Assembly: GCA_003487805.1 (NCBI GenBank)
Contig: DNNE01000115.1
Coordinates: 665-14,393 of the forward strand
Length of the DNA: 13,729 nucleotides
Source: Blastocatellia bacterium
Lineage (GTDB): Bacteria > Acidobacteriota > Blastocatellia > Pyrinomonadales > Pyrinomonadaceae
Reading direction: 5' to 3'
The position numbers and the translations under genes are program-made. Under the pieces are notes generated by a model, which saw only the letters and a list, made by a program, of their open reading frames with translations, was not told the origin of the DNA and ran no database searches. This document shows, one piece after another, positions 7,233 through 13,729 of the stretch (the stretch's first letter is position 1; each line of letters opens with the position of its first letter).

Positions 7233-7789
7233 CCGGAGCAAAAAGCAAAGGCGCAAATGCGCACCAGCTAGTGAATAGAGTGCTGCCACTAATCGTTTCG
7301 ATTCTCACGATGGGCATTAGTATTCGAGCTGACGGCGGAAGTGTCTTATGGCAACGAACCACGGGCTCGATTACAGTCACTGCATTCACTACTCAGAGCC
7401 CGCTGCGGCCAGGCCCGGCAGACATCAGCTTTTTGGTTGAGAACAACGAGCAATCGCGACCTATTCTTGATGCACAGGTATTTGTCACTTTTCAGAGTGA
7501 GACAGGCGTAACCATGCGGACAGAAGCAACACACGCGCAGGCCCGCAACAAACTTCTTTATTGCACCCTGATCGATCTACCACAGCCAGGCCATTGGAAA
7601 ATGACTTTGCTCATTGTGCACGGCGCGGAGCGCATTGAATTCGTAAGCGATCTCGCGGTCAGCGAACCTCAATCACCGCTCATCGCAAACTGGAAGTTTA
7701 TGGCCTTCCCGTTCACGATTGCGATCCTGTTCATCTTTCAGCAGGGGCTCGCCTGGAAGCGCTGCTACTCATCGATGACTGATGAATGA
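7229..7789 (+). CDS. FixH/CcoH-like membrane-anchored periplasmic protein
   Basis: A 186-residue protein overlapping the CtaG-polyferredoxin gene by ATGA (7229-7232), without its own clear ribosome site, so translation is probably coupled. One hydrophobic segment lies near the N-terminus (about 17-33). A beta-rich domain follows (about 45-145) with features of FixH/YtkA-like proteins: SITVTAFTTQSPLRPGPADISFLV, a DAQVFVTF strand, THAQARNKLLYC, and LPQPGHWKMTLLI. A second helix (about 154-175) is followed by a short cytoplasmic tail. In ccoGHIS operons the polyferredoxin CcoG is followed by CcoH/FixH, and this gene order repeats that pairing. A role in oxidase assembly or copper handling is likely by context. 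Sequence similarity to true FixH is only judged by eye, and no metal ligands are obvious. Confidence 0.7.
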   Translation: MTGAKSKGANAHQLVNRVLPLIVSILTMGISIRADGGSVLWQRTTGSITVTAFTTQSPLRPGPADISFLVENNEQSRPILDAQVFVTFQSETGVTMRTEATHAQARNKLLYCTLIDLPQPGHWKMTLLIVHGAERIEFVSDLAVSEPQSPLIANWKFMAFPFTIAILFIFQQGLAWKRCYSSMTDE

Positions 7790-7877
7790 GGGGTTGTGGA
7801 CTGTGCAAGATTAAGGGAAAGATGCGGGAACTTACGTGCTCGGACCAACCTCAAGCTCCGCCGCAAATTAATAACAA

Positions 7878-7895
7878 TTCGAATGGCATTTCGAA
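7878..7895. promoter_or_regulatory. Inverted repeat upstream of the small membrane protein gene
   Basis: TTCGAATGGCATTTCGAA is an imperfect 18-bp palindrome, with two TTCGAA arms around a 6-nt centre. It lies about 50 nt before the start codon at 7948, where an operator could sit. No regulator is identified and chance is possible. Confidence 0.2.
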
Positions 7896-7947
7896 AGAAA
7901 CATATCTCATCAGTGAATACGATTGCAGGAATTGAAAGGATCTTAGA

Positions 7948-8391
7948 ATGGAATCCGGATACATAACCGCCCTCGCCGCCCTGGGTGGCGCCGCACTAGG
8001 AGGTCTTACGTCGTTCGCGACGTCCTGGACCACCCTGCGCGTACAAATGAAGGCGCAGCGAAGTGCCAGCAGTAAATCCAAACGACAAAAACTCTATAAA
8101 GCGTTTATAGATGGCGCTGCGAAGACGTACGGTGACGCCTTGATTAACGACAAGCTCGAAACAACTGGTTTGATTGATCTGCATGCGCTCGTCAGCCGCA
8201 TGCGGATCGTGTCATCTCAACCGGTTATTGAAAGCGCAATCAAAGTCGTCAAGGTGATAACGGACACCTACAACCAGCCAAACAAGACTCCTGAAGAGAT
8301 AGAGGCAATGATCAGCGACGGGAGCGTCGATGTACTGCTGAGTTTTAGCGAAGCGTGCCGCGAGGAGTTTGAGCAGGGTCTACAAATTTAG
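7948..8391 (+). CDS. Small membrane-anchored protein of unknown function
   Basis: A 147-residue protein. The ATG has AAGGA (7936-7940) 7 nt upstream, which supports expression. The N-terminus holds one hydrophobic, glycine/alanine-rich helix (about 4-28, ITALAALGGAALGGLTSF) followed by a basic segment (Arg31, Lys35 and the KSKRQK stretch), giving a likely N-out topology with the body in the cytoplasm. The rest is predominantly alpha-helical by composition, with an acidic C-terminal part (TPEEIEAMISDG... CREEFEQGL). I recognise no enzyme motif. It resembles the loose group of single-pass helical proteins of unknown function scattered in accessory regions. It stands alone, 158 nt after the respiratory operon, and the sequence after it looks decayed. 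Confidence 0.7.
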   Translation: MESGYITALAALGGAALGGLTSFATSWTTLRVQMKAQRSASSKSKRQKLYKAFIDGAAKTYGDALINDKLETTGLIDLHALVSRMRIVSSQPVIESAIKVVKVITDTYNQPNKTPEEIEAMISDGSVDVLLSFSEACREEFEQGLQI

Positions 8392-8783
8392 GTGATGCCG
8401 ACTCCAACGTTCTTAAAATCCGTTGTCCATTCAGAGGCGAGCGGTTTGAGACAAACTTGTGACAAGAACACAGGCATACTCGGAGTAATAGGCGATGACA
8501 GATAGACTCACTGGCGGCTGCAACCTGTGACAGATGTTAGTAAATCGTATGAGCCGTAACCTGCTGGAGTGCCTTAGAACGCACTCTTAATCAGCGGGTC
8601 GCAGGTTGCGAGCGGCAGGTCCATAAGTCTTTGCCGGTAACCAACCGTTCTTAACTCCCGTAACCATGGCAAATGTGGTGCCCACGCAAACGTCAGTCAC
8701 ATTGCGTAAAGGTCATCGAGTCTGTCCGGTATCAGCTTCCTGACGTTCTTATCTCTTTGCATTAACGCCTTCAGAATCGGTGG
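8392..8783. other. Gene-free stretch with a tRNA relic
   Basis: No open frame here resembles a gene. Visible structure includes the short inverted repeats CTTGTGACAAG (8456-8466) and CTGTGACAG (8525-8533), which share a GTGAC centre, and a tRNA-like fragment described separately. I see no convincing promoter or rho-independent terminator. Confidence 0.5.
8571..8620 (+). pseudogene. tRNA-Lys(CUU)-like fragment (relic)
   Basis: Positions 8583-8607 look like the anticodon loop, variable loop and T-arm start of a bacterial tRNA-Lys. They comprise the loop CTCTTAA (anticodon CUU), a 3' stem strand TCAGC, the variable region GGGTC, and GCAGGTT of the T arm. TTAGAAC (8574-8580) upstream could be the end of a D arm. 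The copy is not functional. The 5' anticodon strand (ACGCA) cannot pair with TCAGC, the T loop has an extra base (TTGCGAG), the T stem does not close, and no acceptor stem is visible. A covariance-model scan would decide. The resemblance was judged by eye. Confidence 0.45.
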
Positions 8784-9176
8784 ATGAAATTCGGCGACCC
8801 GATTTACCAAGATAGAAGTTCGAGGTTTCGGCCCACACATCCGGGTGATCGATTAACTGACGCCACAATCCATCTGCGGCTTGTGGCTGCCGGGGCAACG
8901 GTGATCGTCTTTACGACGGGGCGCGGCACCACTATCGGCAATGCAATCGCCCCGGTTATCAAACTCGCCTCAAACTCTCCGGTGTTTGCGCGGATGAGCA
9001 ACGATCTGGATTTGTCAGCAGGCGGCGTAATCGACGGAACAGAATCGATCGACGAAGTCGGTAAACGCGTCTTTGAGCACATTGTGAAAGTCGCGAGCGG
9101 CGCGGAGTTGGCGAAGGCCGAAATACACAAACACCGCGAATTTCAATTCTGGGCCGAACAGACGGTTTCGCTATGA
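8784..9176 (+). pseudogene. Altronate/galactarate dehydratase (UxaA family) C-terminal fragment, frameshifted
   Basis: From about 8880 the frame encodes AAGATVIVFTTGRGTTIGN, then IKLASNS, and ends with a REFQFWAE segment. This is the C-terminal part of UxaA/GarD-type sugar-acid dehydratases, whose LFTTGRG motif is diagnostic. Complete enzymes are several hundred residues long; here only about 100 remain. The preceding family segment is found in another frame: 8845-8883 reads VID, a stop (TAA 8854-8856), then LTPQSICGL. This matches the family pattern MDxxxxTPxSxTGL and joins VAAGA after a single-base shift near 8880. The ATG at 8784 is therefore only the first Met of an accidental frame, and no ribosome site precedes it. 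The gene would once have acted in hexuronate or hexarate catabolism. No neighbouring gene belongs to that pathway. Confidence 0.75.
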
Positions 9177-9434
9177 GGTGCAGTCTCGCGCTTGCGAGTT
9201 TGGTCGAATCCATACCTACTACAATCTCGATCCGAATTGTCTAAACCAACACATCATCGGCTTGCCTCAAGCTCGATTGCTCTACCAGGGTGTCTCGACA
9301 CGTATGTCAAAGGCAACGTATGTTTACGACTGGGGCGTGGCGATTGGGTGCGACCCATCCCGCTGCATCTCATCTTCGATCGCTGTTGTCGATCGATGCA
9401 TCAAACATGAATACGTGGAGCCCGCTTGCTGGTA

Positions 9435-9457
9435 GAGAGGCCGACTCCGGACCTCTC
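9435..9457. repeat. Bulged 9-bp hairpin
   Basis: GAGAGGCCG (9435-9443) pairs with CGG-A-CCTCTC (9448-9457), giving nine base pairs with one bulged A and the loop ACTC. Neither side is followed by a T run, so it is unlikely to be a simple terminator. Function unknown. Confidence 0.4.
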
Positions 9458-9634
9458 AAAACGCTGCACGATTAACATTAAATACCGCCTATTCATTAGG
9501 TTTCAACCACTTACGCGCGATCGAAAAGTTGGTTGCAATTCTGCTAGCACAGGTTTATGCTACGCCACTCAAAGAGCCTCTCATCAAGACGTGACAAACG
9601 AGAGAGTCTCGAACCGTAGACACACAAATAACTG

Positions 9635-9657
9635 GTTGCCAACCCACGAATGGCAAC
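9635..9657 (-). terminator. Possible terminator of the exported peptide gene
   Basis: GTTGCCA (9635-9641) and TGGCAAC (9651-9657) form a 7-bp stem with a 9-nt loop, about 30 nt past the stop codon of the minus-strand peptide gene. On that strand the stem is followed by CAGTTATTTG, a weak T-rich tract. Position supports termination; the poor T tract keeps confidence low. Confidence 0.35.
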
Positions 9658-9686
9658 AGCAAGTTTTTAGGAATTCAAGCGGTCAC

Positions 9687-9950
9687 CTAGAACAGTGACA
9701 GAACGCTTTCGACGAAATCGATTGCTGTATCAGCGATTACATATTCAGTTACACTCGCGTTCGGCGGCGTTGATGTTTGTCCGGGCGTTGGATCATCGGA
9801 TGTTAATGGAGCGGACTCACACGGCGGTGCGTGTACTTCGCCCGGGTCCGGTGGCGCGCACGGGGGCGTCTGAGTCTCGCCCGCAAAAGCGGACGCTGCG
9901 AGGACGAGAGTCAGGCCGATGATTAGACACAGTCGTTTTAAGTTGTTCAT
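9687..9950 (-). CDS. Small exported Pro/Cys-containing peptide ending in SVLSLF
   Basis: An 87-residue precursor on the minus strand. The ATG at 9950 is favoured because GAGGAG (9962-9957) lies 6 nt upstream and it gives a classic signal peptide. MNNLKRLCLIIGLTLVLAASAFA has a basic start, a hydrophobic core and an AFA cleavage site near residue 23. The mature part, about 63 residues, is rich in Pro, Thr and acidic residues. It holds a loose repeat (TPPCAPPDPGEVHAPPC) with two cysteines, a TPTP-like middle (DPTPGQTSTPP), and a hydrophobic/amphipathic C-terminus (VIADTAIDFVESVLSLF). I recall similar short exported peptides with an SVLSLF ending in Blastocatellia, but no function is known to me. 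It is divergent from a TPR regulator 156 nt away. Whether it stays on the membrane, is processed, or signals is unknown. Confidence 0.72.
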   Translation of the reverse strand: MNNLKRLCLIIGLTLVLAASAFAGETQTPPCAPPDPGEVHAPPCESAPLTSDDPTPGQTSTPPNASVTEYVIADTAIDFVESVLSLF

Positions 9951-10106
9951 ATCTGTCTCCTCAGGTTGGTACTTGATGTTGCGAGTTTCTCTAAACGAAC
10001 AAGACGAAGCGCGCTTCGGAATCATTACCTTTCTTTCGGAAGAGCATTGTGCCGAACGCTTCGCCGTGCAAGAAGTTTATCATTCTCGTGGAAAGGCTGA
10101 CCTCAC
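9951..10106. promoter_or_regulatory. Divergent intergenic region between exported peptide and TPR regulator
   Basis: These 156 bases must hold the promoters and start sites of two divergent genes. The minus-strand ribosome site GAGGAG (9962-9957) is clear. For the plus-strand gene GGAAAGG (10090-10096) lies 10 nt before ATG 10107. I cannot assign sigma-factor boxes with confidence. Shared control of the two genes is plausible from layout only. Confidence 0.45.
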
Positions 10107-12035
10107 ATGAACTTAAAAGTTCAATTACCTGCACTTCAAAAGCAAAGAGACAATCTCACGCTCGCGGAACGTGCTGAGCTTTCTTGCGACTTAGCCAAAC
10201 AGTTTGAAAAAGTTGGAGACTACGATGCGGCATGCAAAGCGTTGGCGGAATTCTGGCCAGAGGCGAACCAACCTCCGAACGTTGAAGGACTCGATGAGAC
10301 CAGCGCGGCTGCTGTACTACTGCGTGCTGGTGCGGTAGCAGGCTGGCTGGGTGGTGCCTCTCAGACGGAAGGTGCGCAAGAGACTGCTAAGGATCTTATT
10401 ACCCGGAGCATTGAAATTTTTGATCGACTTGGGCAGTCAAAGAGTTCGGCCGAAGCGCGCGGCGACTTGGCGCTCTGCTACTGGCGCGAAGGCTCGTACG
10501 ACGAGTCACGTATTCACCTGGCCGAGGCGTTGTCTCTTTTGAGTGATGAGAACGTTGAAGTAAAAGCAGTGTTGCTAATCCGTGCCGCGATCGTCGAAGT
10601 AGATAGCAAGAGATTTGAAGTGGCATTGAATCTTTATAACCAAGCTCTACCCTTGGTCGAGCAGAGTCAGAATCACGCTCTGCAAGGAAGTTTTCACTTC
10701 GAATACGGTCTGCTGTTAAGGCGACTAGCTGTTCCCGCAAACCGCGAGGAGTACACCGACCGGGCTTTGATCGAATACGCAGCCGCGAGTTTTCACTTTG
10801 AGCAAGTTGGTAATCATCGCTATCTAGCGTTGGTCGAGACTAACTTGGGCTATTTGTATTTTACTCTTAACCAATACAAAGCAGCTGACGCTCATCTTGA
10901 TCGTGCTCGCCACGTTTTTCTAAAACTTAAGGACGCTGGAATGGCCGCTCAAGTTGACGAAACCCGTGCACGCACGTTGCTCGCGCAGGGTTATGTCACT
11001 GAAGCAGAGCGGGTGGTGCGCGCGGCGGTTAGGGTCCTTGAAAGAGGCGGTCAGCAAGCTGTGCTCGCTGAAGCGCTCGCTACTCACGGCGTGGCCTTAG
11101 CTCGTCTGGGAAACGATCTTCGCTCGCGCTCTTTATTTGAACGGTCGGCTACGGTTGCTGAGACCGCGGGTGATCTGGAAGGCGCCGGGCGCGCCAAGTT
11201 GAGCATCATCGAAGAGCTCGGCGAAAAGATTGCGGCTGTCGAGTTGGTTTCGATTTATCGATCTGCAATCGATCTTTTGAAGAACTCTCAGGATCCGGCC
11301 AGCACCAAGCGTTTGATTTCATGTGCTGAGATAATCCTGAACACCCTGGCGCGTCTGGAGACCCAGACCCCTGAAGCGGTCGAAGATTCCTGGGAAGGCT
11401 TCTCACTCAAGCGACATGTCAAAGCCGCAGAAAGCTCGGTGATTGAACGCGCCCTCAGAGATGCGGGCGGGTCCGTCAGTAAAGCCGCCAAACTGCTCGG
11501 CTTCAAGCACCACCAGAGCCTGATTTCCTTACTCAACAGTCGTCATAAAGATCTGCTGAAGACCCGCTCGACCGTGCGCAAGCGGCGCCGGCACATCTTG
11601 AGACCGCAAGGCAGCCGGAAGGCCGTGGCGAAGCGCGTCATTCCGGTCACAAAATCTGAGATTTCAATCCTCCACGTCGAGGATCATGATCTGGTCGCCA
11701 GGACCATTGGCGATATCATTGCGGCAGAGAACTGGCAGGTAGATCTTTGTTCCGATAGTGATACGGCGCTGCTGAAACTCACGGGCAACGATCGGTATGA
11801 TGTTCTTATCTTTGACAACAACCTTCCCGGAATAAGCGGCCTGGAATTGGTCGCGCGCGCGCGCAAGATTACTCACCGGCGTCGCACTCCGATCATTGTG
11901 CTGTCGGCAGAGGATTGCGAACAAGCCGCCTGGCGCGCGGGAGCAAACGCGTTTCTGCGCAAGACCCAGGCGATGGATCAACTCGCGACGACAATCCGCA
12001 GACTGGTTAGAGATTCGAAATCTGCTACTGACTAA
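10107..12035 (+). CDS. TPR / Fis-type HTH / receiver-domain regulatory protein
   Basis: A 642-residue, apparently cytoplasmic protein. Residues 20-415 are helical repeats of TPR type, with several canonical units: AEARGDLALCYWREGSYDES (115-134), then units near 165-185, 240-275 and 320-355. Residues 428-486 form a Fis/HTH_8-like DNA-binding segment: VIERALRDAGGSVSKAAKLLG is followed by a recognition-type helix. A basic linker (490-510) leads to a complete CheY-like receiver at 518-635, with the acidic pair E525/D526, phospho-acceptor D570 in VLIFDNNLPG, S600 in VLSAED, and K619 in FLRK. A receiver behind the HTH is the reverse of the common order. The TPR part may sense a protein or peptide partner. 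No histidine kinase is present here. Divergent from the exported peptide gene and convergent with the Ser/Thr kinase. Function inferred from domains. Confidence 0.88.
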   Translation: MNLKVQLPALQKQRDNLTLAERAELSCDLAKQFEKVGDYDAACKALAEFWPEANQPPNVEGLDETSAAAVLLRAGAVAGWLGGASQTEGAQETAKDLITRSIEIFDRLGQSKSSAEARGDLALCYWREGSYDESRIHLAEALSLLSDENVEVKAVLLIRAAIVEVDSKRFEVALNLYNQALPLVEQSQNHALQGSFHFEYGLLLRRLAVPANREEYTDRALIEYAAASFHFEQVGNHRYLALVETNLGYLYFTLNQYKAADAHLDRARHVFLKLKDAGMAAQVDETRARTLLAQGYVTEAERVVRAAVRVLERGGQQAVLAEALATHGVALARLGNDLRSRSLFERSATVAETAGDLEGAGRAKLSIIEELGEKIAAVELVSIYRSAIDLLKNSQDPASTKRLISCAEIILNTLARLETQTPEAVEDSWEGFSLKRHVKAAESSVIERALRDAGGSVSKAAKLLGFKHHQSLISLLNSRHKDLLKTRSTVRKRRRHILRPQGSRKAVAKRVIPVTKSEISILHVEDHDLVARTIGDIIAAENWQVDLCSDSDTALLKLTGNDRYDVLIFDNNLPGISGLELVARARKITHRRRTPIIVLSAEDCEQAAWRAGANAFLRKTQAMDQLATTIRRLVRDSKSATD

Positions 12036-12102
12036 GGGAACGATGTTGAAATGGACGTCTCCCAACAGGGCAGGGAGGCAGTAACCTTATCGCTTGCGCG
12101 AA

Positions 12103-13302
12103 TTACTCTGAGCGCAGGCTTTCCTTCTTCTTGCTGCTTCGCAACGCTAACCGGTTCACTCTCGTTGAACTGTTTACCTCAGCATGTATCTCCGTCGAGG
12201 CCGGCGTGGCCATGCCAACTTCTTGCGTCGCGGTCGGCGGCATCTTCCATTGGTAATAACGGCAGAACACGCCGAATGACGCGAGCAGAATGATAAGAAC
12301 TGTCGCGATCGCGTGAGATGCAAAGCGCGATGAGTTCGCCGGCCGGCGCGATACCACCACAGTCGTGTCTCGCTCTTCAGATGTGGGGCTACTGGTCACG
12401 GCCGTGTACGGAGCAGTTTCAATCACAGACTCGTCAACGCGACCCAAACGACGAAGTGCTTCACGGAACTCAGTGGCGTTCTGATAGCGCTCATGCGGAT
12501 CCTGGGCCATGGCCTGGCTTAAGATTGCTGATAGATCAATGCCGACTGCCGGGTTAACTTCATGGGCAGGTTTCAGCGGATTGGGTTGTGAACTTATCAA
12601 AGCGGCGGCGCGGGTTAGCGCATCAGGCGGTTTGGCTCCCGTGAGCAGGTGATAGAGCGTTGCGCCCAATGCGTAGATATCGCTTTGCGGGCTGGTGCCC
12701 AGATCCTGGATTTGCTCCAGCGGAGCATAGCGCGGCGAATAGCCAAAAATGCTTGGGCACTTGCTCTCGTTCTCGCGGGTAACCCCCTGGGACTTTGCCA
12801 GACCGAAATCGAGCAGAGCGATTTTGCCGGCAGAGGTAATCTTCAAATTGTGCGGTTTGATGTCGCGATGAATAATTTGCCGATCGTGCGAATGCAGATA
12901 GACAAGCGCGTCCAATAATTGATCGGCCCAGGCGATGACCGAGTTTTGAGGAAATGGACCAGGCTGTTGCTTAATCATGGTCGCGAGATCGTCACCCTGG
13001 ACAAACTGCAACACAAAAAACGCCCGATGGCCCTCGGTGAAGTAGTCACTGACACGCGGCAATACGGGATGATTAAGTTGCGCCAGCAAACGTGCTTCGT
13101 GCTCGAATTGCTTCCAAAGCGCTTCGTCTTCCGTCAGCGTCTGTTTCACCGCCACGGTGTGGCCAAGACGTAAGTCGATCGCCTCGTACACCACGCCCAT
13201 TCCACCTTTGCCAAGCTGCCGCACTATGCGGTAGCGACTTTGCAGAATAGTGTCGCGCGCTAAGAGTGAAGTGATGCGTGAATCATTTTGATTTTGGGAC
13301 AT
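12103..13302 (-). CDS. Membrane-anchored PknB-like Ser/Thr protein kinase
   Basis: A 399-residue kinase with all key residues. These are the glycine loop GKGGMGVVY (31-39), Lys53 in VAVK, Glu69 in the C helix, the catalytic loop H145-R-D147-IKPHN152, D165-F-G, and the activation segment SPRYAPLEQ (189-197). The kinase domain ends near 285. A linker rich in Ser, Thr and acidic residues (290-325) precedes one transmembrane helix (about 329-347). The C-terminal tail of about 50 residues is short and basic at the end (RSSKKKESLRSE), and no PASTA or other sensor domain is seen. Start: I chose ATG 13302, just before the kinase fold, although its ribosome site is poor. The frame stays open to GTG 13515, adding 71 residues without a recognisable domain. 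It converges on the TPR regulator across a 67-nt gap. Phosphorylation of that neighbour is a possibility only. Confidence 0.9.
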   Translation of the reverse strand: MSQNQNDSRITSLLARDTILQSRYRIVRQLGKGGMGVVYEAIDLRLGHTVAVKQTLTEDEALWKQFEHEARLLAQLNHPVLPRVSDYFTEGHRAFFVLQFVQGDDLATMIKQQPGPFPQNSVIAWADQLLDALVYLHSHDRQIIHRDIKPHNLKITSAGKIALLDFGLAKSQGVTRENESKCPSIFGYSPRYAPLEQIQDLGTSPQSDIYALGATLYHLLTGAKPPDALTRAAALISSQPNPLKPAHEVNPAVGIDLSAILSQAMAQDPHERYQNATEFREALRRLGRVDESVIETAPYTAVTSSPTSEERDTTVVVSRRPANSSRFASHAIATVLIILLASFGVFCRYYQWKMPPTATQEVGMATPASTEIHAEVNSSTRVNRLALRSSKKKESLRSE

Positions 13303-13729
13303 GGGGCTCGATCCAATAGGTGATGATGAAGGCTGACTGCAAAGAGAAGGCAAGTGGGAGTTGACCCAGCTAGCCCCGGCTTCTCCATCAACACAAAGGT
13401 CCGATCGAGTTTTCTGCGAGAAGTGTTTGCCAGTCCGTCCGAAAGAACTCTGTGAGAATTGACAGCTGGTTTGGGGCTGCGAAGTGAGCAACGTTTGAAT
13501 CCCGAGCGCCGTCACTCTCTGCGACTTTTTATGACCGCCGCACGGTGGGGTGCGATTGTCACTTTTCCATTTAGCAATGGTCGTGCCGCTAACGTTCCGG
13601 AAAAGCAGGCGGAATTCAGCGGACGAGATTCGATCCGGGATTGCTAGTGAGGCATTTCACCGTGGTAAAAGTCAGTCAAGTGACTGCTTCGGAACACGAG
13701 GCTCTCGACCCGTTTAGAGGCGGGCTACT
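13303..13729. other. Upstream region of the kinase gene and window end, no supported gene
   Basis: The first 213 bases are an open extension of the kinase frame that I do not count as coding. The rest shows no gene-like frame on either strand. The only clear structure is the inverted repeat CAGTCA-AG-TGACTG at 13673-13686, which may be an operator or chance. Confidence 0.45.

Larger units (their letters stand above)
9177..9686. other. Gene-free stretch of about 510 bases
   Basis: Short open frames here have no recognisable composition, start context or motif, and I do not call any of them genes. The stretch contains two hairpins listed separately and a weak promoter-like pair, TTGCAA and TATGCT with 17-nt spacing at about 9533-9561, with no gene after it on that strand. 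Confidence 0.5.

Noticed and set aside
9178..9698. Short plus-strand frames of 61-90 residues
   Set aside because: They overlap each other in different frames, lack ribosome sites and show no domain, signal peptide or recognisable composition.
9919..10110. Plus-strand frame of 63 residues before the TPR gene
   Set aside because: It is antisense to the signal peptide region of the exported peptide and covers the divergent promoter region. No ribosome site.
13303..13515. 71-residue N-terminal extension of the kinase from GTG 13515
   Set aside because: It is Ser/Gln-rich without a domain, and kinases of this type usually begin just before the ATP-binding fold. It cannot be fully excluded because ATG 13302 lacks a strong ribosome site.
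1..13729. CRISPR arrays, transposase genes, integrases or phage genes
   Set aside because: No regularly spaced repeats, DDE or tyrosine/serine recombinase motifs, or phage structural motifs were seen on either strand.

Overview
The window looks like chromosomal DNA of a moderately GC-rich, aerobic bacterium, most likely an Acidobacteriota of the Blastocatellia/Pyrinomonadales type. That placement is an inference. It rests on an aa3-type oxidase operon carrying its own cytochrome bc module, a TPR/Fis-HTH/receiver regulator, a PknB-like kinase with an SPxYAPxEQ activation segment, and a small exported peptide ending in SVLSLF. None of these alone proves the taxonomy.

Region 1 (1-7789, + strand) is a tightly packed respiratory operon with 4-nt overlaps or short gaps. 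It begins with the last codons of cytochrome c oxidase subunit III. Next come a multi-pass membrane protein whose N-terminus resembles a small oxidase subunit IV, a di-heme cytochrome c lipoprotein, a Rieske iron-sulfur protein, a cytochrome b with a fused C-terminal cytochrome c, and protoheme IX farnesyltransferase (heme O synthase). The operon ends with a 781-residue protein that joins a CtaG-type copper-assembly domain to a CcoG/NapH-like polyferredoxin, followed by a FixH-like membrane protein. The structural genes would carry electrons from quinol through cytochrome b, Rieske and cytochromes c to the terminal oxidase. The last three genes would supply its heme and copper. The CtaG-polyferredoxin fusion is the most interesting item: it suggests copper reduction and copper delivery in one polypeptide.

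Region 2 (7790-9686) is gene-poor. It holds one small membrane-anchored protein of unknown function, a 25-nt match to a tRNA-Lys core that looks like a tRNA relic, a frameshifted fragment of an altronate/galactarate dehydratase (UxaA family), and about 500 bases with only hairpins. It reads as a zone of decay and past rearrangement.

Region 3 (9687-13729) is regulatory. A small exported Pro/Cys-containing peptide (- strand) is divergent from a 642-residue protein with TPR repeats, a Fis-type HTH and a C-terminal receiver domain (+ strand). The latter converges on a membrane-anchored Ser/Thr protein kinase (- strand). The peptide/TPR-regulator pairing is worth testing as a signalling unit. The last 210 bases carry no gene I can support.
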